Shown here: piece by piece, positions 38,352 to 47,534 of the stretch
How positions within the stretch are numbered: position 1 is the stretch's first letter
How the letters are laid out: each line of letters begins with the position of its first letter
Origin: Ignavibacteria bacterium
Lineage (GTDB): Bacteria > Bacteroidota > Ignavibacteria > Ignavibacteriales > Ignavibacteriaceae
DNA length: 64,000 bases
Assembly: GCA_030684555.1 (NCBI GenBank)
Contig: JAUXVN010000088.1
Location: 34,476 to 98,475 of the forward strand
Reading direction: 5' to 3'
The notes under the pieces: generated by a model
Seen by the model: only the letters and a program-made list of their open reading frames with translations
Databases searched by the model: none
What the model was told of the DNA's origin: nothing
Program-made: the position numbers and the translations under genes

Positions 38352-38869
38352 CAGATTGAATCTTTTTCAATAATGTATTCTTTTATTGATTCTTTTGCAT
38401 CGGGAGTTATTGCCTGAAGAGAGTTGACAGCAAATGGGAGAATTTTACTTACGCTTCCGTATAAAAATGAATCACTTTTTACTTTATCATCAGGAAAATC
38501 AAAAATATTTAAGAGATATAGTGCAGCGGAAATAAAAATTAGCATCTGAATAGTTCCGATTACTCCACCGACAATTCGATTAATCAAATTATTAACTTTA
38601 TCGAATGGGTGAATAACTCTTTTCAAAAAAGAAGCCATTATAAGAATTGATAAAAAAATTGAAAATCCTGCTAATATTTCAGAAAGATAAGGTTCTATTC
38701 CAGTCACAGAATAATAAATCCCTCCCAACCATTTAGAAAAACGAATACTCAAAAATAATGCAAGGAAAAAGCCGATTGTTCCAATTAATTTTCGTACAAA
38801 TCCATCTTTAAACCCTAAAATAAATGCTAATACAGTAATTGTGAAAATGATAATGTCAAAATAATTCAA
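38351..38869 (-). CDS. cvpA: CvpA family membrane protein
   Basis: This 172-residue protein has four predicted membrane helices and opens with FDIIIFTITVLAFILGFKDGFVRKLIGTIGFFLALFLSIRF, the CvpA signature (membrane, charged loop, G-F-K-x-G-F). Family members affect colicin V export or envelope maintenance, but the function is unclear. Its start overlaps the yqeY stop by 4 bases and its stop overlaps the mutS2 start. The order cvpA-mutS2 is conserved in many Firmicutes and Bacteroidota. Confidence 0.88.
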   Translation of the reverse strand: MNYFDIIIFTITVLAFILGFKDGFVRKLIGTIGFFLALFLSIRFSKWLGGIYYSVTGIEPYLSEILAGFSIFLSILIMASFLKRVIHPFDKVNNLINRIVGGVIGTIQMLIFISAALYLLNIFDFPDDKVKSDSFLYGSVSKILPFAVNSLQAITPDAKESIKEYIIEKDSI

Positions 38870-39318
38870 TTTCCACCCAACACCTTTTCAACAAGTGATT
38901 TAATTAGTTTTCCATCTGCTTTACCTTTAAGCTCTTTCATTACAGCTGGCATAAGTTTTCCAAAATCCTGCTTAGAAACTGCTTTAATCGAGGCTGCAAT
39001 ATTTTTTACAAACGCTTCTACCTCGGAATCATCCATCTGCTTCGGCATGAATTCCATTAATATAGTTAGTTCATCTTCCTCTTTTTTTGCAAGATCAATT
39101 CGACTTGCTGAAGTATATTGTTCAATAGAATCTTTTCTTTTTTTGACTGAAGATGAGATCATTTTAAGTTCATCTTCTTCAGTTAGTTCACGATTTGCTC
39201 CACTTTTTTCAAATTCCAAAATCAAAGCTCTTATGGAGCGAATTGTTTCAAGTCGAAGTTTATCACCTGATTTCATAGCAGTTTTAATCTCTTCATTTAT
39301 TTTATCTTTTAAAGTCAT
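38866..39318 (-). CDS. yqeY: GatB/YqeY domain protein
   Basis: This 150-residue helical protein starts TLKDKINEEIKTAMKSGDKLRLETIRSIRALI and ends DFGKLMPAVMKELKGKADGKLIKSLVEKVL, both signatures of the YqeY family. The domain is related to the C-terminal tRNA-binding part of GatB, the amidotransferase subunit. Stand-alone YqeY is suspected to assist tRNA amidation or handling. The start lies 18 bases from the terminator after the exb operon, so its promoter must be close to that hairpin or upstream of it. Confidence 0.92.
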   Translation of the reverse strand: MTLKDKINEEIKTAMKSGDKLRLETIRSIRALILEFEKSGANRELTEEDELKMISSSVKKRKDSIEQYTSASRIDLAKKEEDELTILMEFMPKQMDDSEVEAFVKNIAASIKAVSKQDFGKLMPAVMKELKGKADGKLIKSLVEKVLGGN

Positions 39319-39336
39319 ATAACCTCCACAAATTAA

Positions 39337-39363
39337 AAAAGGCAGGTAAAAAACCTGCCTTTT
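39337..39363 (-). terminator. intrinsic terminator after exbB-exbD-exbD
   Basis: An 11-bp inverted repeat (39337-39347 with 39353-39363) with a GC-rich core, a 5-base A loop and A/T-rich ends lies 20 bases after the stop of the second exbD gene and 18 bases before yqeY on the minus strand. It marks the end of the energy-transduction operon. Confidence 0.88.
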
Positions 39364-39383
39364 AAATTAATATATTATAAGAG

Positions 39384-39797
39384 TTAGATCTTAACAGTCG
39401 TAGAATAATTAATTCTCAGGCAGTAAGCCTTTCTAAGCTCTTGTTGAATATCTGTAACAAAACCCATATCTATGCTGCGGTCGATTCTTAAAGAAACAAT
39501 CACGTTAGGTAATTCTTGTCTTTTACCGTACATAATATTTTTAACTTCTTCAATTTTGATTAAGTTATCATTTATTTGTACTCTAGAATCTTTCCCGACC
39601 CATAAATATGAAACAAGTCTTTTGTTCTCAATTTTCTCAACAGCTTTAGCTTCCGGTAACTTGAATGAAACAAGTACATCTACTTCGCGAAGAGTTGTTG
39701 TGACCATAAAAAACAAAAGAAGCATAAAAACAATATCAGGCATTGACGAAGTAGGAATTTCCTGCTTTGTACTTGCTCTTTTTTTACTAAATTTCAT
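39384..39797 (-). CDS. ExbD-type biopolymer transport protein (second copy)
   Basis: This 137-residue protein has one membrane helix (about 18-38, MPDIVFMLLLFFMVTTTL) carrying the proton-relay aspartate of the ExbD/TolR family. The periplasmic domain follows (about 45-137). It pairs with the ExbB protein encoded upstream. The first ExbD gene precedes it by 13 bases, so there are two non-identical ExbD partners for one ExbB. No TonB is encoded nearby. Confidence 0.93.
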   Translation of the reverse strand: MKFSKKRASTKQEIPTSSMPDIVFMLLLFFMVTTTLREVDVLVSFKLPEAKAVEKIENKRLVSYLWVGKDSRVQINDNLIKIEEVKNIMYGKRQELPNVIVSLRIDRSIDMGFVTDIQQELRKAYCLRINYSTTVKI

Positions 39798-39810
39798 GAA
39801 ATCCTCTTTA

Positions 39811-40344
39811 CTATTTTTTTACCGCTTCAGGTTCAGCCAATGAAATAATGATCGGAATTTTTTCTTTTACATCATCTTGTTCTTCTTTACTCAAATTGAT
39901 GAACTTTCTGCCAAATTTGGATTCGGAATATTCATCTCTCACTTCAAAATAAGATAATTTAACCTGATCGAGAGCTTGAATGTAACGATTATAATTAGTC
40001 TTTCTGTCAGTTTTAACCGAAACAATCAACTTCTTTTTCGAATCAAGCTCAATTTTGGATTCAATCCGAGGTTTTAAATTAGTTCTAATTTGGGGTATAG
40101 AAATTACATTTCCATCAAGAAGAACATCACCATTTTCGTTAATGAGTAATGCAGCCATCCTATCTTTTGAGACGGGAACTGTTTCAGCATCTTCAATAAA
40201 TTCAGGCAAGGTTAAACCAATACCTGTATCAACATCAATAACTGTTGCTACAAGAAAAAATAGTAAAAGAAGAAATGCTATATCTGCCATTGATCCTGTA
40301 GGGATTGCGGCACCGAGAATTTTCTTTTTCTTAATTAATGCCAT
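39811..40344 (-). CDS. ExbD-type biopolymer transport protein (first copy)
   Basis: This 177-residue protein has the membrane helix at about 18-38 (GSMADIAFLLLLFFLVATVI) with the conserved aspartate. Its periplasmic domain is longer than that of the second copy, and a C-terminal extension after about residue 140 is charged (KEEQDDVKEKIPIIISLAEPEAVKK). It energises outer-membrane TonB-dependent uptake with the ExbB stator. It follows exbB by 16 bases. Confidence 0.93.
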   Translation of the reverse strand: MALIKKKKILGAAIPTGSMADIAFLLLLFFLVATVIDVDTGIGLTLPEFIEDAETVPVSKDRMAALLINENGDVLLDGNVISIPQIRTNLKPRIESKIELDSKKKLIVSVKTDRKTNYNRYIQALDQVKLSYFEVRDEYSESKFGRKFINLSKEEQDDVKEKIPIIISLAEPEAVKK

Positions 40345-40360
40345 AGTAATAACTTCTTAA

Positions 40361-41053
40361 TTATTTTTTAGTTTTAAGCTCATAGAGAGCATCAATTAAT
40401 TCAACGGAACTTTCTTCCATATCACTTACAAGAGCATCAATTCGAGAAACAAAATAGTTGTAGAAAACTTGTAATATCATAGCTACAACTAACCCAAATA
40501 ATGTAGTTAAAAGTGCAACTGAAATTCCGGAAGCAACAATCGCAGGAGAAATTTGAGCTGCTTCTTTAATAGCATCAAACGCACCAATCATTCCTTGAAC
40601 CGTACCGGTAAATCCAAGCATTGGAGCAATAGTTATAAATGTTGATATCCAAATTAAACCTTTCTCAAGGAAACCCATTTCAATTCCACCGTAAGCAACA
40701 ATTGCTTTTTCTGCAGCATCTAAACCTTCATCAGCTCGTAATAATCCGGCATAAAAAACTGAGGCAACCGGACCGCGAGTATTCATACAAACTTCTTTAC
40801 CCGCTTCAACTCCACCTTCATCCAAAGCTTTTTTAACCTTTACAACAAATGCTTTTGTGTTAACACGAGCACGAGTTAATGTCCAAAATCTTTCTATACA
40901 GAAAGCTAATCCAATAACTAAAGATGCCAGAATAGGATGCATAAATGCTCCGCCGGCTTCATATTTTTCGACTAACCAATTCAACATGCTCGCATCTTGT
41001 TGAGCTTGTGCAATTAGATTTGTAGCAGCAGCTAATAATCCAGTAATTTCCAT
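40361..41053 (-). CDS. exbB: MotA/TolQ/ExbB proton channel
   Basis: This 230-residue protein has three membrane helices. The segments YGGIEMGFLEKGLIWISTFITIAPMLGFTGTVQGMIGAFDAI and PAIVASGISVALLTTLFGLVVAMILQVFYNYF form the pore helices of the family. It makes a proton-conducting pentamer around ExbD and powers TonB-linked transport. It leads the exbB-exbD-exbD operon. The 149-base gap upstream probably contains the promoter, but I see no conserved box. Confidence 0.93.
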   Translation of the reverse strand: MEITGLLAAATNLIAQAQQDASMLNWLVEKYEAGGAFMHPILASLVIGLAFCIERFWTLTRARVNTKAFVVKVKKALDEGGVEAGKEVCMNTRGPVASVFYAGLLRADEGLDAAEKAIVAYGGIEMGFLEKGLIWISTFITIAPMLGFTGTVQGMIGAFDAIKEAAQISPAIVASGISVALLTTLFGLVVAMILQVFYNYFVSRIDALVSDMEESSVELIDALYELKTKK

Positions 41054-41202
41054 AAGAAAATTATCCTCCTAACGTGAGATATTTTATATAATTAAAAGAG
41101 TCAAAATATTTTTCAATTTTACCCTGTCTACAATAACAATTTATCAAAATAAAAGCAATACGGTATGAAAATTAAAACATGAAATTGTAGTGTTTCACCC
41201 AA

Positions 41203-41892
41203 CTATTTTAAGTCTAAACGTCTGGTTAGTTCAATAATGTTACCATTGATAAAATGGAACTTGTCGAATAGACTCCAAATTAATTCACCTATTTCTTTTG
41301 GCTTTTGAAGTGTTTCAAAATTCACATTCTTCATCCAGCTTCTGTTCGCTTCTGTATCTATAATTAAAGGTGCAATCGCATTTACAGTTAGATTAATTTC
41401 ATTCCCTTCTAACGATGCAGTTTTTATTAGATGGATTAATCCAGCTTTTGAAGCTCCATAAATCCCATCATTTTCTTTTGCATGTAAACCTCTATATGCT
41501 GCAATTATACAAGCACTTCCTGCTTTTGAATTTTTAACTAAAGTTGCAAAGTGTTTTAGCAGAAGAAAGTTTGAAGTAAGATTCATGTTAATCATTCTTA
41601 AATAATCTTCATGTGGAGTTTGATTTATTTGTTTCCCTCCAATGTACCCGCCAACAGTACTAACCATAAAATAAATGTTGTTTTTATCTTCAACAACATT
41701 AGCAAAGGCATCTATTACATTTTTCTCAATTGATAAATCTGAAATTATTACCTGATTAAATTCAGTATTAAGATTTTCATTTTGAGAAAAGCCGAATAAG
41801 AATACTTCATCAAAATTGTTTAGTGAGATTGATGAAACAATTCCTCTACCAAGTTCCCCTGTTGCCCCAAATACAAGAAGATTTCGTTTCAT
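41203..41892 (-). CDS. short-chain dehydrogenase/reductase
   Basis: This 229-residue Rossmann enzyme starts RNLLVFGATGELGRGIVSSI, a nucleotide-binding loop. The catalytic motif is YGASK within DGIYGASKAGLIHLIKTA, the substrate-strand serine region is ACIIAAYRG, and VNAIAPLIIDTEANRSWM follows. It is an NAD(P)-dependent oxidoreductase of unknown substrate. The ATG follows the stop of the EEP phosphatase gene with no gap, so they are co-transcribed. Confidence 0.88.
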   Translation of the reverse strand: MKRNLLVFGATGELGRGIVSSISLNNFDEVFLFGFSQNENLNTEFNQVIISDLSIEKNVIDAFANVVEDKNNIYFMVSTVGGYIGGKQINQTPHEDYLRMINMNLTSNFLLLKHFATLVKNSKAGSACIIAAYRGLHAKENDGIYGASKAGLIHLIKTASLEGNEINLTVNAIAPLIIDTEANRSWMKNVNFETLQKPKEIGELIWSLFDKFHFINGNIIELTRRLDLK

Positions 41893-42927
41893 TTATTTCC
41901 TTTTGGATAATAATTTTATTTCTATGGGAAAATGATCACTATAACCACCAAGATAACGGGGACCAGCATATGTTGGGAAAGGTGCCCCTTTAAATTTGCC
42001 TGATTTTGTAGTCATTAATTCTGGTTTTAGCACATTAAAACTTCCGCATAAATACTTTAATTCTTTCCCAAAAACTACTGAAGAAGTTATCATCATCTGA
42101 TCAATTAGATTCCAATCTTCTCGAAATTTATAACTCCCTATACCGAGCATTTTTGCATGATAAGCGGCATTAAATATATTCATGCCGTTTTCTTCTTTCA
42201 ACGAATCACAGTATAACGGTACCGCACCTAAAGATTCCATTATAGATTTATTTGTCGGTTCATCGTTAAAATCACCCATCATTATGATTTTAGAATTTTT
42301 ATTCAGTTTAATTTCATTATCAACAGATTTTTTCAGAGTTAATGCTGCAGCTATTCTATTTTTTTCTGATGCTTCTTCCCCGCCTCTTCTTGAGGGCCAG
42401 TGATTTACATAAACTGATATTTCATTTTTATAATTATTCTTCAGTTTTAATTTAACATTAAGAATCAATCTTGTCGGATATTTATCGGGAAGAGTTACTG
42501 TGTCTGCCTTAATATCCACAAGATCAAACAATTGCTCTTTGAATAATAGTGCAACATCAATTCCTCTATTATCCGGAGATTCACGATGAGCTATTTTATA
42601 ATCGGGTAAATATTTTTTTACTAATTCGTTCAGAACAAACTCGTTTTCAATCTCGCATACACCGAGTATATCCGGACCTTTGTTATTATTGAAAGTAAAG
42701 ATTATTCTACTCAACTTATAAAGTTTGTTATCAAATCGTTCTTTTGTCCACTCATTTTTCCCATCGGGTAGAAATTCTTCATCTTGTTTATTTGGATCAT
42801 CTTCTATGTCAAAAAGATTTTCTACATTCCAGAATGCAACAGATAATGTATCATATGTTTGAGCCGTTACTTTATTTGTTGTGAGTAATAAAGTTAGTAT
42901 CAAGATGTATTTGGAAAACATGTTCAT
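41893..42927 (-). CDS. secreted endonuclease/exonuclease/phosphatase family protein
   Basis: This 344-residue protein has a signal peptide (YILILTLLLTTNKVTAQ). The EEP motifs are VAFWNVENLFD, DILGVCEIEN (metal-binding Glu), VNHWPSRRGGEEAS, MMGDFNDEPTN and GGYSDHFPIEI (catalytic Asp-His). It hydrolyses phosphodiesters outside the cytoplasm. Candidate substrates are DNA or phosphorylated lipids or sugars. The WPSRRGG segment is typical of Bacteroidota secreted members. It is immediately upstream of the SDR gene. Confidence 0.93.
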   Translation of the reverse strand: MNMFSKYILILTLLLTTNKVTAQTYDTLSVAFWNVENLFDIEDDPNKQDEEFLPDGKNEWTKERFDNKLYKLSRIIFTFNNNKGPDILGVCEIENEFVLNELVKKYLPDYKIAHRESPDNRGIDVALLFKEQLFDLVDIKADTVTLPDKYPTRLILNVKLKLKNNYKNEISVYVNHWPSRRGGEEASEKNRIAAALTLKKSVDNEIKLNKNSKIIMMGDFNDEPTNKSIMESLGAVPLYCDSLKEENGMNIFNAAYHAKMLGIGSYKFREDWNLIDQMMITSSVVFGKELKYLCGSFNVLKPELMTTKSGKFKGAPFPTYAGPRYLGGYSDHFPIEIKLLSKRK

Positions 42928-43007
42928 TTGAAACTTCCATATTGTAAAAATAATGTGGTAAAGTTAATCAAACTTTTTCTATTTATTAACAGACTCATCT
43001 GATTTTC

Positions 43008-44162
43008 TTAATCTGATTTACCAACATCACCGATGAGAATTGAATTATAACCATATTTTGAGCGAATAATATTAACCGCCTCCAGCATTTGTTTTCGTTT
43101 AGATTCTAGTGTATGAAATAAAAATTCTTGTTGTGATGCATTTACAAATTTCGATACATGAATTCCGATTAATCGTACAGCTACTCTTCTGGTGAATGAC
43201 TTATGAAATAATTCTGATGCGGTTTGATAAATTATCCGGTCATCATCTGTTGGTTTTATAGTTTTGGCTCGAGTAGTTGTTATAAAATCAGTGTATCGTA
43301 GTTTTATACTTATTGTTGCTGTGTGTAAACCTTCATCACGTAGAGATTGACAAACTTTAGAAGTTAAATCAAATAGCATTTTTTTTATTATTGTGGTATC
43401 GATAACATCTTCGTGAAAAGTTTTTTCTTTAGAAATATTTTTTTGTTTATGACTTAGTGAGAGATATTCAGAACCACTTCCATTTGCCCTGTTCCATAAA
43501 TCAATCCCCACTTTTCCATATAGAATTGAAATAAAATCAATTGGAAGAGCAGCCAAATCACCAAGAGTAATTATTCCTTTACTGTTTAGTTCAGCTTTCA
43601 TAACTTTACCGATACCGGGCATTTTTTCAACCGGTAAAGATTCTAAGAATTTCTTCTCCTCTCCCTCAGAAACGAAAGTTATTCCGAAAGGTTTGTTATA
43701 ATCAGATGCTATTTTTGCAATTGATTTGTTTGTTGCAATGCCTATTGATGAAGGAAGAAAAAGTTGTGTCAATATTTGATTTTGCAGAAATTTTCCAAGC
43801 GATTGGAAATCTCCATACATTCTTTTACAGCCGGTAAAATCAAGATAGAATTCATCAATAGAAGCCTGTTCCACTTCGGGTGAATATTTTTTTAATAGAT
43901 TTTTTACTTCCTTGGAATATCTTTCATATTCTTCAAAATGTCCTCTTAAATAAATTCCATTTGGACAGAGTTGAAATGCCTGTCTGATTGGCATAGCTGA
44001 ATGTAATCCAAATTTTCTTGCTTCATAAGAACATGCTGCAACAACACCACGACCTTGTGGGTTTGCTCCAACAATTACAGCCTTTCCGTTGAGTGATGGA
44101 TTAAGAATCCTTTCAACTGAGACAAAAAAAGTGTCTAAATCGAGATGAAAAATTGTTCTCAT
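43008..44162 (-). CDS. dinB: DNA polymerase IV (Y family)
   Basis: This 384-residue protein starts RTIFHLDLDTFFVSVERILNP, with catalytic aspartates at 8 and 10. It also carries the metal-binding SIDEFYLDFTG and the steric gate region of Y-family polymerases. A thumb helix-hairpin-helix (EKMPGIGKVMKAELNSKGI) and a little-finger domain follow. The C-terminal tail lacks an obvious clamp-binding box by eye. It performs error-prone translesion synthesis. An inverted repeat upstream (44192-44225) may control it. Confidence 0.94.
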   Translation of the reverse strand: MRTIFHLDLDTFFVSVERILNPSLNGKAVIVGANPQGRGVVAACSYEARKFGLHSAMPIRQAFQLCPNGIYLRGHFEEYERYSKEVKNLLKKYSPEVEQASIDEFYLDFTGCKRMYGDFQSLGKFLQNQILTQLFLPSSIGIATNKSIAKIASDYNKPFGITFVSEGEEKKFLESLPVEKMPGIGKVMKAELNSKGIITLGDLAALPIDFISILYGKVGIDLWNRANGSGSEYLSLSHKQKNISKEKTFHEDVIDTTIIKKMLFDLTSKVCQSLRDEGLHTATISIKLRYTDFITTTRAKTIKPTDDDRIIYQTASELFHKSFTRRVAVRLIGIHVSKFVNASQQEFLFHTLESKRKQMLEAVNIIRSKYGYNSILIGDVGKSD

Positions 44163-44191
44163 TTTGTTGGGTTATAAGTAAAAAATAATAT

Positions 44192-44225
44192 TTATATATA
44201 GTGCGCATTAGGACACTATATATAA
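44192..44225. promoter_or_regulatory. inverted repeat upstream of dinB
   Basis: A perfect 12-bp inverted repeat (44192-44203 with 44214-44225) has a 10-base spacer. It lies 29 bases upstream of the dinB start and 55 bases after the response regulator stop. There is no T tract after it on the minus strand, so it is not a convincing terminator. It may be an operator or a mRNA hairpin. Confidence 0.5.
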
Positions 44226-44280
44226 TATATTTTCTCTAAATAATCAACAAATTATGTTAAAAGTAATGGCTGAATTATTT

Positions 44281-44688
44281 TTAATTTCTTGGGGGAATCG
44301 GGGTTTTGTTAGAATGTTGATTAATCATATTAATAAAGTCATCTAAAGTGAATGGTTTTGTGATAACATCGTTCATTCCGATTTGCATAAATTTATCATA
44401 ATCCTCTTTCATAATATTTGCCGTCATAGCAATAATTTTAATATCGGCAGAAGAACTATTATCCTTTCGAATTGCCTGTGTAGCTTCAAGTCCATCCATT
44501 ACAGGCATGTGAATATCCATAAATACGATATCATATTTTTCGTTTTGAGTTGCAATTACAGCTTCTTCACCATTGCTGACAATAGTGAAATCAACAGAAA
44601 TTTTTTGTAATAAACGTGTTAGCAGCTTCTGATTTATCAGATTATCTTCAGCTATTAATATTTTAGATTTTTGGACTTCGGAGTTCAT
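44281..44688 (-). CDS. stand-alone CheY-like response regulator
   Basis: This 135-residue receiver domain has no output domain. Key residues are the acidic pocket E14-D15 in ILIAEDN, the phosphorylated D58 in FMDIHMPVMDG, T89 in IIAMTAN and K111 in ITKPF. The INQKLL start and MDGLEAT signature are typical of receivers that partner hybrid histidine kinases. No kinase gene is adjacent, so the cognate partner is unknown. It begins 35 bases after the sugar-phosphate isomerase gene. Confidence 0.93.
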   Translation of the reverse strand: MNSEVQKSKILIAEDNLINQKLLTRLLQKISVDFTIVSNGEEAVIATQNEKYDIVFMDIHMPVMDGLEATQAIRKDNSSSADIKIIAMTANIMKEDYDKFMQIGMNDVITKPFTLDDFINMINQHSNKTPIPPRN

Positions 44689-44723
44689 TGTATAATAAAT
44701 ATTAATTCTATCATTTGGAAAAG

Positions 44724-45761
44724 CTACTCAACCAATTTTTGTTTAAGTAAATGTATGTTATCAATTTCACTTGGATCTTTACCTCTAAGAATTGCCAGGT
44801 AATAAGAAATCCAATCTGTTAGATAAATAAGATCAAAAACTCTTTCCTTAAAGGTTTCGTATTTACTTTCAAGAGCTATAATCTCAACATTTTTTTCTTT
44901 TATTAAATTATTCGAAATGCTAAATCTTTTCTTAATCTGCGGGTGATAGGATAAATCTTCTATACTTAAAACAATGGAATTGAAATTTGAATTAACTACA
45001 GTTTCCCAACCAACAATTTCATTATGATTTAATTCCGGATAATTGTTACAGAAAGCATGAATTTTAGAATTTTCATTTAATTGACATTTAAATCTATTAC
45101 CTATGGCATTTGTAACATCATTGACTGAATATATAATCGGAACAAATCCAATCATTCTTTGCGCAAGTGTAAAAAGATAATTTTCATCGATAGAATAAAG
45201 ACTTCCCATCTCTTTAACTAACTTTGTAATTTTATGTACAGTTCCGGTTTGATCTTGAATAATTCCAATTTCCTGCAATATCTTTAAAAGAGAAAAGAAA
45301 CTTAACCCGAGTGAATAACGCGGCTGAAATCCTTTTTGCATCGTAACAATAGGGATATTGTTTTTAACAGCAATTTCAAACATTTTACCACCGGTAGTAA
45401 CACAAATTATATTACATTTTTTTTCAATTGCCTGGTTAAGGACTTCTAAAGTTTCCTCTGTATTACCTGAATATGAAGATGCTATTAATAAACTATCAGA
45501 GTTGATATATGCAGGAAGACTATAATTTCTATTAACGAAATATGGAATATCTAATTCGTTTTGTAAGAAATTTTGCATTAGATCACCGCTTATTGCAGAA
45601 CCGCCTAATCCTGTTACAGTAATCGAATTAAATTTTTTATTCTTGAATATTGAGACATCAAAATTATTTGACCAGGCAAATTCAATTTGTTTATATGTAT
45701 TAACTAAAACATCAAATTGATTTTCAGGGTCATACTGACTGACGAGATTTTTAATTTCCAT
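44724..45761 (-). CDS. bifunctional phosphoglucose/phosphomannose isomerase
   Basis: This 345-residue SIS-domain enzyme has ITVTGLGGSAISGDLM, IASSYSGNTEETLEVLNQA and the catalytic-region LNENSKIHAFCNNYPELNHNEIVGWE. These match the archaeal-type bifunctional PGI/PMI family, not the classical PGI. It interconverts glucose-6-P or mannose-6-P with fructose-6-P. The C-terminal RVFDLIYLTDWISYYLAILRGKDPSEIDNI is also typical. It is 6 bases downstream of the PTS EI gene, tying it to sugar-phosphate control. Confidence 0.9.
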   Translation of the reverse strand: MEIKNLVSQYDPENQFDVLVNTYKQIEFAWSNNFDVSIFKNKKFNSITVTGLGGSAISGDLMQNFLQNELDIPYFVNRNYSLPAYINSDSLLIASSYSGNTEETLEVLNQAIEKKCNIICVTTGGKMFEIAVKNNIPIVTMQKGFQPRYSLGLSFFSLLKILQEIGIIQDQTGTVHKITKLVKEMGSLYSIDENYLFTLAQRMIGFVPIIYSVNDVTNAIGNRFKCQLNENSKIHAFCNNYPELNHNEIVGWETVVNSNFNSIVLSIEDLSYHPQIKKRFSISNNLIKEKNVEIIALESKYETFKERVFDLIYLTDWISYYLAILRGKDPSEIDNIHLLKQKLVE

Positions 45762-45767
45762 AATTTC

Positions 45768-47534
45768 CTATAAAATGTTACGTGTACGCTGGATATTATT
45801 TTCTTTAAAGAATTGTTCTATTCTTTTTAATATTTTTTCTTGTGAATTAAGTTGTAGACAGTCGTTAGCAAGTTCTTTTGCTTTTTCATAAGAAAAAGAT
45901 CTTATTATTTTTTTTGCAGTTGGTAAAACCGCCGGTGAAATACTAAAACTATCAAGATCAAGCCCGACTAACAAAGGAATAGCGAGAGTATCAGCTGCCA
46001 TTTCACCACAGATACTTACTTTACAATTTGCTCTTTTTGAACCATGAACAATATAGTTGATAGTTCTAACTATAGCCGGATGAAATTCCTGATACAAATA
46101 TGCAACAACATCATTTCCTCTATCAACCGCCATTATGTATTGAATCAAATCATTCGTCCCGATACTCACAAAATCAACCAGTTCGGCAAAATCTTGAGCC
46201 ATAACCGCAGCAGATGGAACTTCAACCATTATTCCAATCTGAATGTTTTTATCGAATTGAATTTTTTCAGCGGTCAGTTCTTTTTTACATTCTTCGATTA
46301 AATTTTTTGAATCAATAATTTCATGTATTGATGAAATCATCGGGATCATAAAAAGAATGTTTTTGTTAATGCTTGCCTTTAATACCGCGCGAATCTGTTC
46401 TCTGAACAATTTGGGATTAGCCAATAATAAACGAACACCACGCAAACCAAGAAAAGGATTAGCCTCTTCATGATCTAAAAATTTTACTTTATCACCACCA
46501 ATATCAAAAGCTCTAATTGTTAATGGCTGCGGATAAAGTCTTGTGGCAAGATTAGAATAAATTTTGGTCTGCTGATCTTCATCGGGAAATTCACCAAGCT
46601 CTTCAATTATTTGTTCTGTACGATATAAACCAATTCCCTTTGCTCTATTTGTTATCACTAAATGAACTTCACCGGAGACATCCACATTTGCATAAAGATC
46701 AATTTCGTGTCCGTCTGTTGTCATTGCCGGTTTATCATGCAGTTCCGCAAGTGACGCATTTATTTCTTCAAGATGTTTGATTTTATTTGTATAAAATTCT
46801 ATCTGCTTTTCAGTAGGGTTAACATAAACCAGCCCATGAAATCCATCAATGATTACATTATCATCGGTTTTAATAATTTCTGTAATTTTATGTACTCCAA
46901 GTACGGCAGGTAAATCAAGCGAGCGCGCTAATATTGCTGCATGTGAAGTTAATCCTCCATATACCGTAATATAACCTTTCACGTTAAATTTTGTAAATAG
47001 AATAGTATCTGCCGGGGTAATATGATCACTAACAACAATCACATCATTAGAAATTTTTGATTCCCATCTCCGTTTCTGAAGATTTTTTACAATACGATTT
47101 TTAATATCATCAATATCAAGTGCTCTTTCTTTCATATAAGATTCGTGAGCCATTTTCATCATTTGCTGATATTTCGATATTTCATCGTGTACAATTGATT
47201 CGGGTTGTCTTTTTTCTTTACGTATTCTTTCTTCGATAGAACTTTTCAAGAACGGATCATCTAAAATCATTAATTGTGCTTCGAATATCGCCGCCCTTTT
47301 TTCACCCATCTGATCTTTAGCAACGCTGAAAACTTTTAAGAGTTCCTTTTTCGATTTTTCAAGTGATTCACGAAAGAGTACAATTGCATTTTCTACGTCT
47401 TCAATCACGTCCTGATTGATATTCAAAATTTCTTTTCTATAAATATAGGCTTTCCCAATTACAATACCAGGCGCAGCGGCGATACCGGTATGTATATTGT
47501 CTGAAGACTCAATTATTTGTTTTAATCCTCTCAC
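45768..47534 (-). CDS. ptsI: PTS enzyme I
   Basis: This 588-residue protein has the full EI layout. The HPr-binding helical part comes first, the phosphoacceptor is H198 in GGLTSHAAILARSL, and the PEP-binding barrel contains LRGVRLLL, GIMVEVPSAAV and ICGEMAAD. The start is GTG at 47534, overlapping the HPr stop (GTGA). EI transfers phosphate from PEP to HPr. No enzyme II is encoded in the window, so the phosphate may feed regulation and not sugar uptake. Confidence 0.95.
   Translation of the reverse strand: MRGLKQIIESSDNIHTGIAAAPGIVIGKAYIYRKEILNINQDVIEDVENAIVLFRESLEKSKKELLKVFSVAKDQMGEKRAAIFEAQLMILDDPFLKSSIEERIRKEKRQPESIVHDEISKYQQMMKMAHESYMKERALDIDDIKNRIVKNLQKRRWESKISNDVIVVSDHITPADTILFTKFNVKGYITVYGGLTSHAAILARSLDLPAVLGVHKITEIIKTDDNVIIDGFHGLVYVNPTEKQIEFYTNKIKHLEEINASLAELHDKPAMTTDGHEIDLYANVDVSGEVHLVITNRAKGIGLYRTEQIIEELGEFPDEDQQTKIYSNLATRLYPQPLTIRAFDIGGDKVKFLDHEEANPFLGLRGVRLLLANPKLFREQIRAVLKASINKNILFMIPMISSIHEIIDSKNLIEECKKELTAEKIQFDKNIQIGIMVEVPSAAVMAQDFAELVDFVSIGTNDLIQYIMAVDRGNDVVAYLYQEFHPAIVRTINYIVHGSKRANCKVSICGEMAADTLAIPLLVGLDLDSFSISPAVLPTAKKIIRSFSYEKAKELANDCLQLNSQEKILKRIEQFFKENNIQRTRNIL

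Noticed and set aside
39472..39843. 123-residue plus-strand open frame opposite the second exbD gene
   Set aside because: It is an antisense shadow of a clear ExbD gene and has no family features.
40055..40360. 101-residue plus-strand open frame opposite the first exbD gene
   Set aside because: It is antisense to a well-supported gene, with low-complexity serine-rich translation.
44281..44688. Response regulator as part of a two-component operon with dinB or the isomerase
   Set aside because: No kinase gene and separate gaps on both sides; nothing supports a functional link.
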